Assembly: GCA_947097535.1 (NCBI GenBank)
Contig: CAMURM010000062.1
Location: forward strand, 1 to 7,726
Length of the DNA: 7,726 nucleotides
Origin: an uncultured Selenomonas sp.
GTDB lineage: Bacteria; Bacillota; Negativicutes; Selenomonadales; Selenomonadaceae
Direction of reading: 5' to 3'
The notes below the pieces were generated by a model that was given only the letters and a program-made list of their open reading frames with translations, ran no database searches and had not been told where the DNA came from. The translations under genes and the position numbers were made by a program. Shown here one piece after another: positions 1 to 6,187 of this stretch; positions within the stretch are counted from its first letter, which is position 1, and each line of letters starts with the position of its first letter.

Positions 1-1454
1 ATCAGGTCATGTGTCAGGGCAAGAAGATCGTCTTCCTCGACACGCCGGGTCACGAGGCTTTCACCGCCATGCGCGCGCGTGGAGCGCAGGTCACCGATAT
101 CGCCATCCTCGTCGTCGCGGCGGACGACGGCGTCATGCCGCAGACCGTCGAGGCGATCAATCATGCCAAGTCGGCAGGCGTGCCCATCATCGTCGCCATT
201 AACAAGATCGACAAGCCCGGCGCGAATCCTGAGCATGTGAAGCAGGAGCTTTCCGAGCACGAGCTCATCCCTGAGGATTGGGGCGGCGATACGATCATGG
301 TGCCGGTTTCCGCGAAGCAGAAGCAGGGCTTGAACGACCTGCTTGAAATGGTTCTCCTCGTCGCCGAGGTCAAGGAGCTCAAGGCAAACCCGAACCGCGA
401 GGCGCGCGGTGTCATCATCGAAGCGCAGCTCGACAAGGGCCGCGGTCCCGTCGCGACCGTCCTCGTGCAGAACGGCACGCTGCGCATCGGCGACTCCATC
501 ATCGCGGGCACGACCTTCGGCAAGGTGCGCGCCATGATCAACGATCGCGGCGAAAATGTGAAGAAGGCGGGGCCGTCCGTTCCCGTCGAGGTGCTCGGTC
601 TCTCCGATGTGCCGGAAGCGGGTGACGTGCTTGCAGCGCTCGAAGAAAAGCTCGCGCGCTCCATTGCAGCCAAGCGCATTGAAAAGAAGCGCACGGAGCT
701 CATCCGTAGCAAGAAGGTCTCCCTCGACGATCTCTTCCAGCAGATTCAGGACGGCAACATCAAGGATCTCAACATTGTCATCAAGGCGGACGTGCAGGGC
801 TCCGTGGAAGCGCTGGCGAACTCGCTGCTCTCGCTCAACAAGAACGACGAGGTGCGCGTCAACATCGTCCACTCCGGCGTCGGCGCCGTCAACGAGTCCG
901 ACGTCATGCTCGCAACGGCTTCCAACGCGCTCATCATCGCTTTCAACGTGCGCCCCGATGCTAACGCCCGCCGTGTCGCCGATGCCGAGAGCATCGACAT
1001 CCGCACCTACCGCGTGATCTACGATGCGCTCAACGACGTCAAGGATGCCATGTCCGGCATGTTGGCACCGAAGTACAAGGAAGTCGTGCAGGGCAAGGTC
1101 GAGATACGTCAGGTCATGAAGTTCTCGAAGGCGCTCGTCGCAGGTTCCTACGTCCTTGAAGGCAAGATCACGAACGCTTCGAAGATCCGCATCATCCGCG
1201 ACAATATCGTGGCGTTTGACGGCGAGCTCGATTCCCTGCGCCGCTTCAAGGACGATGTGAAGGAAGTCGCTGCCGGCTATGAATGCGGCATCACGATCAA
1301 GGATTACCGCGATTTCCAGGAGGGCGACATCATCGAGGCGTATACGATGGAAGAGATCGAAACCTCTATCACGGAAGCGAACAAGGAAGCTGCCAGGAAG
1401 CGTGACCAGCAGGAGCAGATGAAGAAGGACGCGCCCGAGGGCGGCAATGCTTGA
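1..1454 (+). CDS. infB: Translation initiation factor IF-2, C-terminal part (5' end outside window)
   Basis: IF2 is the cytoplasmic GTPase that brings fMet-tRNA to the 30S subunit and promotes 50S joining. The reading frame is open from the first base. Bases 1-2 fit the end of a Tyr codon, followed by Gln-Val, so the ATG at 9 is internal and the gene continues upstream. Visible GTPase motifs are G3 DTPGH (39-53), G4 NKID (201-212) and G5 SAK (309-317). G1 and switch I are missing with the N-terminal region. Then come the beta-barrel domain II (RGVIIEAQLDKGRG, from about 402), domain III (IVIKADVQGSVEAL, about 774-815) and the fMet-tRNA-binding C-terminal domain ending near YTMEEIE. After that is a charged tail of about 30 residues (1362-1451), rich in Glu, Lys and Gln. 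About 483 codons are present, compared with the 700-900 usual for whole bacterial IF2. The stop is TGA at 1452. Identification is very secure. Confidence 0.97.
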   Translation, partial: QVMCQGKKIVFLDTPGHEAFTAMRARGAQVTDIAILVVAADDGVMPQTVEAINHAKSAGVPIIVAINKIDKPGANPEHVKQELSEHELIPEDWGGDTIMVPVSAKQKQGLNDLLEMVLLVAEVKELKANPNREARGVIIEAQLDKGRGPVATVLVQNGTLRIGDSIIAGTTFGKVRAMINDRGENVKKAGPSVPVEVLGLSDVPEAGDVLAALEEKLARSIAAKRIEKKRTELIRSKKVSLDDLFQQIQDGNIKDLNIVIKADVQGSVEALANSLLSLNKNDEVRVNIVHSGVGAVNESDVMLATASNALIIAFNVRPDANARRVADAESIDIRTYRVIYDALNDVKDAMSGMLAPKYKEVVQGKVEIRQVMKFSKALVAGSYVLEGKITNASKIRIIRDNIVAFDGELDSLRRFKDDVKEVAAGYECGITIKDYRDFQEGDIIEAYTMEEIETSITEANKEAARKRDQQEQMKKDAPEGGNA

Positions 1455-1472
1455 AGGATGTGAGAGGAATTG
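1454..1472 (+). promoter_or_regulatory. Ribosome-binding site and TTG start of rbfA
   Basis: AAGGA (1454-1458) overlaps the last base of the infB stop codon and lies 11 nt before the TTG at 1470. The in-frame TGA at 1461-1463 rules out any earlier start. TTG is therefore the only initiation codon that keeps the conserved first helix of RbfA. A weak start so close behind the infB stop suggests that translation of rbfA is coupled to that of infB. The coupling is an inference. Confidence 0.6.
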
Positions 1473-1829
1473 GGTCAGCTTCGCATAGAAAAAGTACAGG
1501 AACTGATGAAGCAGGAAATCAGCCAGATCATCCTGCAAGAGCTGAAAGACCCGCGCATCGGCTTCGTCACCGTAACGAAGGTGGAAATGACGGGCGATCT
1601 TCGGGAAGCCAAGATCTTCGTGAGCATCATGGGAAAGGACGACGCGCTGAAAGATACGCTTGAGGGACTGCAGAGCTCTTTGGGCTTCATTCGGCGAGAA
1701 ATCGGCAAGCGCATACGCCTGCGCTTTACGCCGGAGATTTCCTTCGCACTCGACAATTCCCTTGCCTACAGCTCACATATTCAGGAGCTTCTGATGAGTT
1801 TGAATGCGACCGACAAGGCAGAAGAGTGA
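1470..1829 (+). CDS. rbfA: 30S ribosome-binding factor RbfA
   Basis: RbfA binds the immature 30S subunit near the 5' end of 16S rRNA and assists late maturation, including during cold adaptation. The product is 119 residues, the normal size, and is a single KH-like domain. Family hallmarks are the N-terminal RIEKVQELMKQEIS helix (about residues 5-18), the segment DPRIGFVTVTKVEMTGDL (about 28-45) and GFIRREIGKRIRLRFTPEI (about 73-91). The start is inferred to be TTG at 1470. An in-frame TGA sits at 1461-1463, no ATG or GTG lies between it and the conserved helix, and AAGGA (1454-1458) is 11 nt upstream. A second purine run (GAGAGGA, 1462-1468) is too close to be the Shine-Dalgarno. The gene follows infB by 15 nt and precedes nrnA by 7 nt, so co-transcription is likely. 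The product is certain; the exact start is slightly less so. Confidence 0.95.
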   Translation: MGQLRIEKVQELMKQEISQIILQELKDPRIGFVTVTKVEMTGDLREAKIFVSIMGKDDALKDTLEGLQSSLGFIRREIGKRIRLRFTPEISFALDNSLAYSSHIQELLMSLNATDKAEE

Positions 1830-1836
1830 GGCATAT

Positions 1837-2793
1837 ATGCGAATTTCATTGCAAGAGGCAGGCGCGCTGCTCAAGGCGGCGCAGAACATCGTCATCACGG
1901 CGCATGTCAATCCCGACGGAGATGCCATCGGCTCCTCCCTCGGCGTCATGCACTATTTGCGCGACCTCGGCAAGAGGGTGCGCGTCGTCATCGACGATGA
2001 TATTCCGAGCAATTTCGCTTTTCTCCGTGCCGGTGACATCATCGAAAAACCGCAGCCTCCCGCAGACGGCGAGAAGGAGCCTGTCGATCTGCTCGTCATC
2101 CTCGACACGAGCAGCGAACGCGTGGGCAAGGTGACGGAGGCATTTTCGCCCGCCCAGATCCTCAACATCGACCACCATGTTACGAACGCGCTCGCCTGTC
2201 CGGCGGTCTATCTCGATCCCGACAGCGCCGCTACGGCAGAAATCGTCTACGAGCTTTTGAAGGCGATGGACGCAGAAATCACGAAGGATATCGCCATGGC
2301 AGTCTATACAGGGCTGGCGACGGATACGGGATTCTTCCGCTTTCCCAATACGACGCCGTTCACCATGCGCGCGGCGGCCGAGCTCTTAGAGCGCGGCGCA
2401 GAGCCCGGGCTCATCTCGGAAGCCGTCGAAGCGAAGCCTTTCGCGCGCGTCGTCGGTATGGCGAAGGCGATCGAAACGACGGAACTCTTCTATGACGGCA
2501 GACTCGCAGGCATCTTCCTCGACCGCACTGCCACGGAAGCGCTCGACTCTACAGAAGGGCTCATCGATGCCCTGCGCGCCATCGAGGGCGCGGACATCTC
2601 CGTGCTCCTGAAATGGAAGGAAGACCGCGTCTTCCGCGTCAGCATGCGCTCGAAGCGGACGGATGTGAGCAAGGTGGCGGCGGCCTTTGCGGGTGGCGGC
2701 CACGAGAGGGCGGCAGGCTGCACGCTCAAGATGGACTTCGACGAGGCGAAGAAGACGATTCTGGATGCGCTTGCAGGCGCGATGGAACAGTGA
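1837..2793 (+). CDS. nrnA: DHH/DHHA1 phosphoesterase: nanoRNase / pAp phosphatase (NrnA-type)
   Basis: NrnA-type enzymes degrade RNA oligonucleotides of 2-5 nt to mononucleotides. In many Firmicutes they also dephosphorylate 3'-phosphoadenosine 5'-phosphate (pAp). They act in the cytoplasm with Mn2+. The 318-residue product has the family's usual length and all DHH motifs. Motif I is HVNPDGDAIGSSLG (residues 23-36; His23, Asp27, Asp29). Motif II is LLVILDTSS (Asp90). Motif III is NIDHHVTN (Asp112-His113-His114). Motif IV is in GLATDTGFF (Asp163). The C-terminal DHHA1 domain has the RSK (271-273) and GGGHERAAGC (286-295) substrate-binding elements. The ATG at 1837 is preferred: GAGG (1828-1831) is 5 nt upstream and the N-terminus then matches the family. 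An in-frame ATG at 1804 would add 11 residues inside rbfA and has no support. The last base of the stop is shared with the truB start. The place between rbfA and truB is the classic Firmicutes one. Confidence 0.95.
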   Translation: MRISLQEAGALLKAAQNIVITAHVNPDGDAIGSSLGVMHYLRDLGKRVRVVIDDDIPSNFAFLRAGDIIEKPQPPADGEKEPVDLLVILDTSSERVGKVTEAFSPAQILNIDHHVTNALACPAVYLDPDSAATAEIVYELLKAMDAEITKDIAMAVYTGLATDTGFFRFPNTTPFTMRAAAELLERGAEPGLISEAVEAKPFARVVGMAKAIETTELFYDGRLAGIFLDRTATEALDSTEGLIDALRAIEGADISVLLKWKEDRVFRVSMRSKRTDVSKVAAAFAGGGHERAAGCTLKMDFDEAKKTILDALAGAMEQ

Positions 2794-3674
2794 TGGCGGC
2801 GGGATTCCTCAATGTATTGAAGCCGCCGGGCATGTCCTCGCACGATGTCGTAGCGCAGGTGCGCAAGATCTTCCATACGAAGCGCGTAGGCCACGCCGGA
2901 ACCCTCGACCCCGGCGCTGCAGGCGTCCTGCCCGTAGCTCTCGGAAATGCCGCAAGGCTCGTCGAGTATACCGCTTCCGTCGATAAGGCTTATCGCCTGG
3001 AACTGCTGCTCGGCTTTTCCACGGATACAGGCGATGACAGCGGCAGGCTCCTGGCATGTCAGCGGGACTTCCGTCTGCCTTCAACGGAAGACCTGCAGAC
3101 GGCAATGCAGAAATTCACGGGCACGATCATGCAGCGTCCACCTGTCTATTCGGCAATCAAGCTGCACGGAAAACGCGCCTACGAGCTTGCACGCGAGAAT
3201 CAGACGGTAGAAATGCCGCTTCGGCAGGTGACGATCCAGGCGCTGCATCTCATCGAAATGCGTGAGGCACATCTGCTCTTCGACCTCGAATGCTCGAAGG
3301 GCACCTATGTGCGCAGCTTTTGCCGTGACTTCGGCGAGGCTTTGGGCATTCCCGCCGCGATGGGCTTCCTTCTGCGCACGCGCGTCGGCAGCTTCTGTCT
3401 GCACGATTCGTTTTCCTTAGAGGAAATTGCCCGCCTCGGCGAAGAAGCGCTCGTTCCCGCAGAAAAGGCGATTTCTCATCTGCCGCGCTTCGACATGCCC
3501 GAGCATCGCATAGCGCCTTTCATCAACGGCCTTTCGACAGGCGGCATCGACCTCACGGCAGCAGAAGACATCCTGCGCGTCTATGGCGCGGGGCGCTTCC
3601 TCGGCATCGGTCGTTACGACGCGGCAAGGCGGGAGATGCATCCTGTCAAGGTATTTCGGGAAAAAGCCGATTGA
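2793..3674 (+). CDS. truB: tRNA pseudouridine(55) synthase TruB
   Basis: TruB isomerises U55 in the T-loop of tRNAs to pseudouridine and also acts as a tRNA-folding chaperone. The product has 293 residues. The catalytic-domain motifs are all present: FLNVLKPPGMSSHDVV (residues 5-20), GHAGTLDPGAAGVLP (33-47) with catalytic Asp39, the substrate-stacking Tyr in DKAYRL (Tyr67), RPPVYSAIKLHGKRAYELAR (115-134) and SKGTYVRSFCRDFG (168-181) with its conserved Arg. The final 60 or so residues (APFINGLSTGG... RFLGIGRYD... VKVF) look like the PUA-type C-terminal domain of Firmicutes TruB. The start ATG at 2793 overlaps the nrnA stop by one base (TGATG). Only a weak GGA (2784-2786) precedes it, which suggests translation by re-initiation after nrnA. 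The reading frame stays open 180 nt further upstream, but that part is an overlap artefact without homology to the family. Confidence 0.96.
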   Translation: MAAGFLNVLKPPGMSSHDVVAQVRKIFHTKRVGHAGTLDPGAAGVLPVALGNAARLVEYTASVDKAYRLELLLGFSTDTGDDSGRLLACQRDFRLPSTEDLQTAMQKFTGTIMQRPPVYSAIKLHGKRAYELARENQTVEMPLRQVTIQALHLIEMREAHLLFDLECSKGTYVRSFCRDFGEALGIPAAMGFLLRTRVGSFCLHDSFSLEEIARLGEEALVPAEKAISHLPRFDMPEHRIAPFINGLSTGGIDLTAAEDILRVYGAGRFLGIGRYDAARREMHPVKVFREKAD

Positions 3675-3699
3675 GGGCACATCACAGGGAGATTGATCC

Positions 3700-4665
3700 A
3701 TGCAGCATTTTTCAAAAATCACACATTTAACCGATTCTTATCGCGGAATCGTCATCGCCCTCGGCACCTTCGACGGCGTCCACATCGGCCATCAGAGCAT
3801 ATTGCAGCGGGCGTGCGAGCTTGCTGCCGGCATCAACGGCGTCAGCCTGGCATTCACGTTCCAGGAGCATCCTCTCTCCGTCATTTTTCCTGAGCGCGCT
3901 CCCAAAAGGATTCGCTCGTTGGCCTCGAAAGAAGAAATCATCGAAAAGCTCGGCGTGGACATCCTCATGAATGTTCCCTTCACGAAGAATTTTGCTGCGA
4001 TTTCAGCGACGGGCTTCCTCAAGCTCCTGCAGGAGAATTTTGCGCCCGCCTATGTCGTCGTCGGTGCGAATTATACGTTCGGCTTCCAGGGAAAGGGAGA
4101 TTCCGACTTCCTGCAGCAAAGAGGGGAGGAATACGGCTTCGTATCACGCATCGGTGAATCCGTGCTGTGCGACGGCAAGATGGTGAGCAGCACCTTGATC
4201 CGCAGTCTGATCGCCGAGGGCGATTTGGCGCGCGTCAACGAATATCTGAAATGGCCGCTCGATTATACCGGCGTCGTCGCTTACGGCGAGCAGCGCGGAC
4301 GCAAGCTCGGCTTCCCGACGGCAAACATCGCCCTCGATGATGCCTACGCACTCCTGCCGAACGGCGTTTATGCCGTTCGCGTCCGCTTCGAGAACATGCT
4401 TTACCAGGGTGTCGCCAACATCGGCTCGAATCCTACCTTTGAGGAAGTGGAGCGGCGGCTGGAAGTCCACCTCATGCAGTTCAGCGGCAATCTTTACGGC
4501 AAGAAGATCCGTGTGGATTTCCTCGGAAAACTTCGTGACGAAACAAAATTTTCTTCTGTAGAGGCATTGGTCGAGCAGATTCAGCGTGATATCGAACAGG
4601 CACGTCATTTTTGGGATCAACCGATGCAAGTGGGGAGGCTGCATGATGTCGAAAAACAGAGTTGA
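3700..4665 (+). CDS. ribF: Bifunctional riboflavin kinase / FAD synthetase
   Basis: RibF phosphorylates riboflavin to FMN and then adenylylates FMN to FAD in the cytoplasm. The 321 residues divide into the two expected modules. The N-terminal FMN adenylyltransferase domain has the nucleotidyltransferase motif GTFDGVHIGH (22-31), EHPLSVIFP (56-64), VVVGANYTFGFQGKGD (119-134) and SSTLIRSLI (163-171). The C-terminal riboflavin kinase domain (about 185-305) has RKLGFPTAN (201-209), NIGSNPTF (240-247) and EVHLMQF (255-261) with the presumed catalytic Glu255. The start ATG at 3700 has AGGGAG (3686-3691) 8 nt upstream. truB ends 25 nt before. The last codons are used twice: they hold the Shine-Dalgarno and start of the next gene, which overlaps by 20 nt. 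The final residues past the kinase domain (about 306-321) are not a recognised motif. Both activities are expected because both motif sets are intact. Confidence 0.96.
   Translation: MQHFSKITHLTDSYRGIVIALGTFDGVHIGHQSILQRACELAAGINGVSLAFTFQEHPLSVIFPERAPKRIRSLASKEEIIEKLGVDILMNVPFTKNFAAISATGFLKLLQENFAPAYVVVGANYTFGFQGKGDSDFLQQRGEEYGFVSRIGESVLCDGKMVSSTLIRSLIAEGDLARVNEYLKWPLDYTGVVAYGEQRGRKLGFPTANIALDDAYALLPNGVYAVRVRFENMLYQGVANIGSNPTFEEVERRLEVHLMQFSGNLYGKKIRVDFLGKLRDETKFSSVEALVEQIQRDIEQARHFWDQPMQVGRLHDVEKQS
4632..4648 (+). promoter_or_regulatory. Ribosome-binding site of the GT26 gene, inside ribF
   Basis: GGGGAGG (4632-4638) lies within the last codons of ribF and is followed by tandem ATG codons at 4643 and 4646. 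Spacing is 4 nt to the first and 7 nt to the second, so the second is the better start. Because the site and start lie within translated ribF sequence, ribosomes finishing ribF probably help to load the next gene. The coupling is inferred from position only. Confidence 0.65.
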
Positions 4666-5401
4666 TATCTTAGGCATACATGTGGATTCCCTGACGATGG
4701 GTGAGGCGGTCCGAAGGATTCAGACGTTCATCGAGGAAAAATCCCCGATGCTCGTCGCCACAGCAAACGCCGAAATGCTCATGCGGGCGACGTATGACCG
4801 CGAGCTCAAGACAATCTTGAACGGGGCGGCACTCGTCGTGCCGGACGGCGCGGGCACGGTTTGGGCGGCGCACCATCTCGGGCATCTCATGCCGGAGCGC
4901 GTCGCAGGATACGACCTCGCACAGGAGCTCATGCGCGAAGCGCCGCAGAAGAGGTATCGCATCTTCTTCTTCGGAGCCGCTCCCGGCGTTGCGGAAAAGG
5001 CAAAGGAAAAGGCGGAGAAGCTCTATCCGGGCATAGAGATCGTCGGCATACGCAACGGCTTTTTCTCTAAGGAAGATGAGCCGGAGATCCTGCATGAGAT
5101 ACAACAGGCTGCGCCTGACATCCTCTTAGCTGCGCTCGGGGTGCCCAAGCAGGAGAAGTGGCTTGCGGCGCATCTCGCGGAGCTTGCCGTCCCCGTTTCC
5201 ATGGGCGTCGGCGGCACCTTCGACGTCATGGCAGGCGTCATGAAGCGCGCGCCGCGCTGGATGCAGAGGGCGAAGCTCGAATGGCTCTTCCGCGGCGCTT
5301 TGCAGCCCAAGCGGGCGGGCAGGCTCATGGCGCTGCCGCGCTTCGTCTTCAAGGTCATGGCGTACAAAAAGAGTAGACAAAGAAAAGGCTCTCGTCTATA
5401 A
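4646..5401 (+). CDS. WecB/TagA/CpsF-family (GT26) glycosyltransferase
   Basis: GT26 enzymes add a sugar, typically N-acetylmannosamine or its uronic acid from a UDP donor, to an undecaprenyl-diphosphate-linked GlcNAc at the inner face of the membrane. They are known in wall teichoic acid (TagA/TarA), enterobacterial common antigen (WecG) and capsule synthesis. The 251-residue product fits the family. It has VATANAEML (37-45) with the TagA-type Thr39, VVPDGAGTVWAA (64-75) with presumed catalytic base Asp67, ERVAGYDL (84-91), FFFGAAPG (107-114), LLAALGVPKQEKWL (160-173), and SMGVGGTFDVMAG (185-197). The Arg/Lys-rich C-terminal appendage MKRAPRWMQRAKLEWLFR (199-216) and a basic tail (KKSRQRKGSRL) are thought to dock TagA on the membrane. 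The family is certain. The acceptor and polymer are unknown: if the organism is a diderm Negativicute, teichoic acid is unlikely and an envelope or exported polysaccharide more plausible. An in-frame ATG at 4643 would add one Met. Confidence 0.92.
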   Translation: MSKNRVDILGIHVDSLTMGEAVRRIQTFIEEKSPMLVATANAEMLMRATYDRELKTILNGAALVVPDGAGTVWAAHHLGHLMPERVAGYDLAQELMREAPQKRYRIFFFGAAPGVAEKAKEKAEKLYPGIEIVGIRNGFFSKEDEPEILHEIQQAAPDILLAALGVPKQEKWLAAHLAELAVPVSMGVGGTFDVMAGVMKRAPRWMQRAKLEWLFRGALQPKRAGRLMALPRFVFKVMAYKKSRQRKGSRL

Positions 5402-5402
5402 T
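5374..5402 (+). promoter_or_regulatory. Predicted sigma-70/sigma-A promoter for psd-pssA
   Basis: TAGACA (5374-5379, five of six matches to TTGACA) is separated by exactly 17 bp from a perfect TATAAT (5397-5402). The -10 box contains the TAA stop of the GT26 gene, so the promoter lies at the very end of that coding region. Transcription would be expected to begin near 5409, giving a psd leader of about 125 nt. This is the only near-consensus promoter I found in the non-coding sequence here. It suggests that psd, pssA and the following glycosyltransferase can be transcribed independently of the infB-ribF block. No start site has been measured. Confidence 0.7.
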
Positions 5403-5459
5403 TACTTTGATAGATAATTCAGTGCCGTCCGCTTATCCGTGCTGGATTAGGATAAAAAG

Positions 5460-5510
5460 TATGCAGAATCTGCAGAGAAAATGAGCATCTGCAGATTCTT
5501 GTGTTGCATA
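5460..5510 (+). repeat. Perfect 12-bp inverted repeat with outer extension in psd leader
   Basis: AGAATCTGCAGA (5465-5476) and TCTGCAGATTCT (5488-5499) are exact reverse complements separated by 11 nt. Beyond a six-base bulge (5500-5505), GCATA (5506-5510) can pair with TATGC (5460-5464) and lengthen the stem to 17 bp. Each arm also contains the self-complementary octamer TCTGCAGA, so the same bases form two directly repeated palindromes whose starts are 19 bp apart. No T-run follows on the + strand, which argues against an ordinary terminator. On the - strand the stem is followed by five T (A run 5454-5458), but no - strand gene is seen. It could be an RNA stem in the 5' leader or a paired operator. 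Confidence 0.75.
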
Positions 5511-5517
5511 CGATGTG

Positions 5518-5526
5518 TAAGGAGGT
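5518..5526 (+). promoter_or_regulatory. Consensus Shine-Dalgarno of psd
   Basis: TAAGGAGGT is a full match to the anti-Shine-Dalgarno. It decides the start among in-frame candidates: the ATG at 5528 is too close, only 2 nt after GGAGG, while the ATG at 5534 is 8 nt downstream at ideal spacing. The GTG at 5501 lies upstream of the site, next to the stem-loop. Confidence 0.8.
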
Positions 5527-5533
5527 AATGCCT

Positions 5534-6187
5534 ATGTTGGTGTTCCCGGTTGTTCGCGAGGGATATGTTTTCATCCTTGGAGCCCTCGCCCTTGGGGCGA
5601 TCCTTGGATTGGCAGTGCATCCTTATCTCGCAATTCCCTTCGTCGTGCTGGCTTTTTACTTCGCCTACTTTTTCCGCAATCCCAAGAGAAAGATTCCGAC
5701 GGATCCGCTGGCGATCGTTTCTCCTGCCGACGGTACCGTGCAGGAAGTCGTCTCGCTCGACGATGATGATTTTCTGAAGCAGCCGTGCAAGAAGGTCGTC
5801 ATCTTTCTCTCCGTCTTCGATGTCCATGTGAACCGCAGTCCGATCGAGGGTGAAATCAAGATTCAGAAGTATGTCTGCGGACGCTTCAAGCCCGCGTATA
5901 AGGATTCGGTGGGGTTTGAGAATGAGCGCCATATGATCGGCATCGAAAATCCCCGCCTGCGCGTGACGGTGACGCAGATCGCCGGCATCCTCGCGCGGCG
6001 CATCGTTTCCTGGGTCACGCTCGACGATGTGTTGGAAAAGGGAGAACTCTACGGACTGATTCGCTTCGGCTCGTGTACGGAACTCGTCGTTCCGGCAGAA
6101 GTTGAGGTTTTTGTAAAAAAGGGCGACAAGGTCGTCGGCGGTGAGACAGTGATCGGGAGGCTCAGTGAAACATGTATAAAAGCTTGA
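5534..6187 (+). CDS. psd: Phosphatidylserine decarboxylase, small proenzyme type
   Basis: Psd decarboxylates phosphatidylserine to phosphatidylethanolamine at the cytoplasmic membrane using a self-made pyruvoyl group. The 217-residue product is the short form found in many non-proteobacterial lineages (E. coli Psd is about 320). It opens with hydrophobic segments at about 11-47 (two membrane passes or a re-entrant hairpin), followed by FRNPKRKIP. Catalytic motifs are SPADGTV (63-69, Asp66), DVHVNRSP (96-103, His98) and the self-cleavage site RFGS (177-180). Cleavage between Gly179 and Ser180 would give a beta chain of 179 residues and a pyruvoyl alpha chain of 38. The residue after the reactive Ser is Cys181, whereas the classic E. 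coli motif is LGST. The stop overlaps the pssA start by 16 nt. The pairing with pssA, which supplies its substrate, confirms the role; the related archaetidylserine decarboxylases are the only close alternative. Confidence 0.95.
   Translation: MLVFPVVREGYVFILGALALGAILGLAVHPYLAIPFVVLAFYFAYFFRNPKRKIPTDPLAIVSPADGTVQEVVSLDDDDFLKQPCKKVVIFLSVFDVHVNRSPIEGEIKIQKYVCGRFKPAYKDSVGFENERHMIGIENPRLRVTVTQIAGILARRIVSWVTLDDVLEKGELYGLIRFGSCTELVVPAEVEVFVKKGDKVVGGETVIGRLSETCIKA

Larger units (their letters stand above)
5402..5533 (+). other. psd leader / intergenic region (132 nt)
   Basis: This is the only gap longer than 40 nt in the window. It is more AT-rich than the flanking genes, at least in its first 60 nt. 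It holds the end of the promoter, a 6-bp inverted repeat TTATCC/GGATAA (5433-5438 and 5450-5455), a perfect 12-bp inverted repeat (5465-5499) and the psd Shine-Dalgarno. No conserved riboswitch class is recognisable by eye. No hairpin followed by a T-run on the + strand is present, so I see no intrinsic terminator for the upstream gene; the upstream transcript may read through. Confidence 0.6.

Noticed and set aside
161..712. Antisense frame of 183 codons opposite infB
   Set aside because: The translation is Ser/Thr/Arg-rich low-information sequence typical of the reverse frame of a GC-rich gene. The + strand encodes conserved IF2.
2613..2792. Upstream extension of the truB frame by 60 codons
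   Set aside because: It overlaps the conserved DHHA1 end of nrnA and adds residues unlike any TruB N-terminus. The ATG at 2793 gives the normal protein.
5407..5437. Second promoter starting with TTGATA (5407-5412)
   Set aside because: No acceptable -10 box occurs at 16-18 bp spacing; the best sequence there is GCTTAT.
5402..5510. Intrinsic terminator after the GT26 gene
   Set aside because: The 12-bp stem is followed by TGTGTTG, not a T-run, and lies within the predicted psd leader.
5402..5533. Known riboswitch or T-box in the psd leader
   Set aside because: At about 125 nt it is too short for a T-box, and I recognise no conserved riboswitch core.
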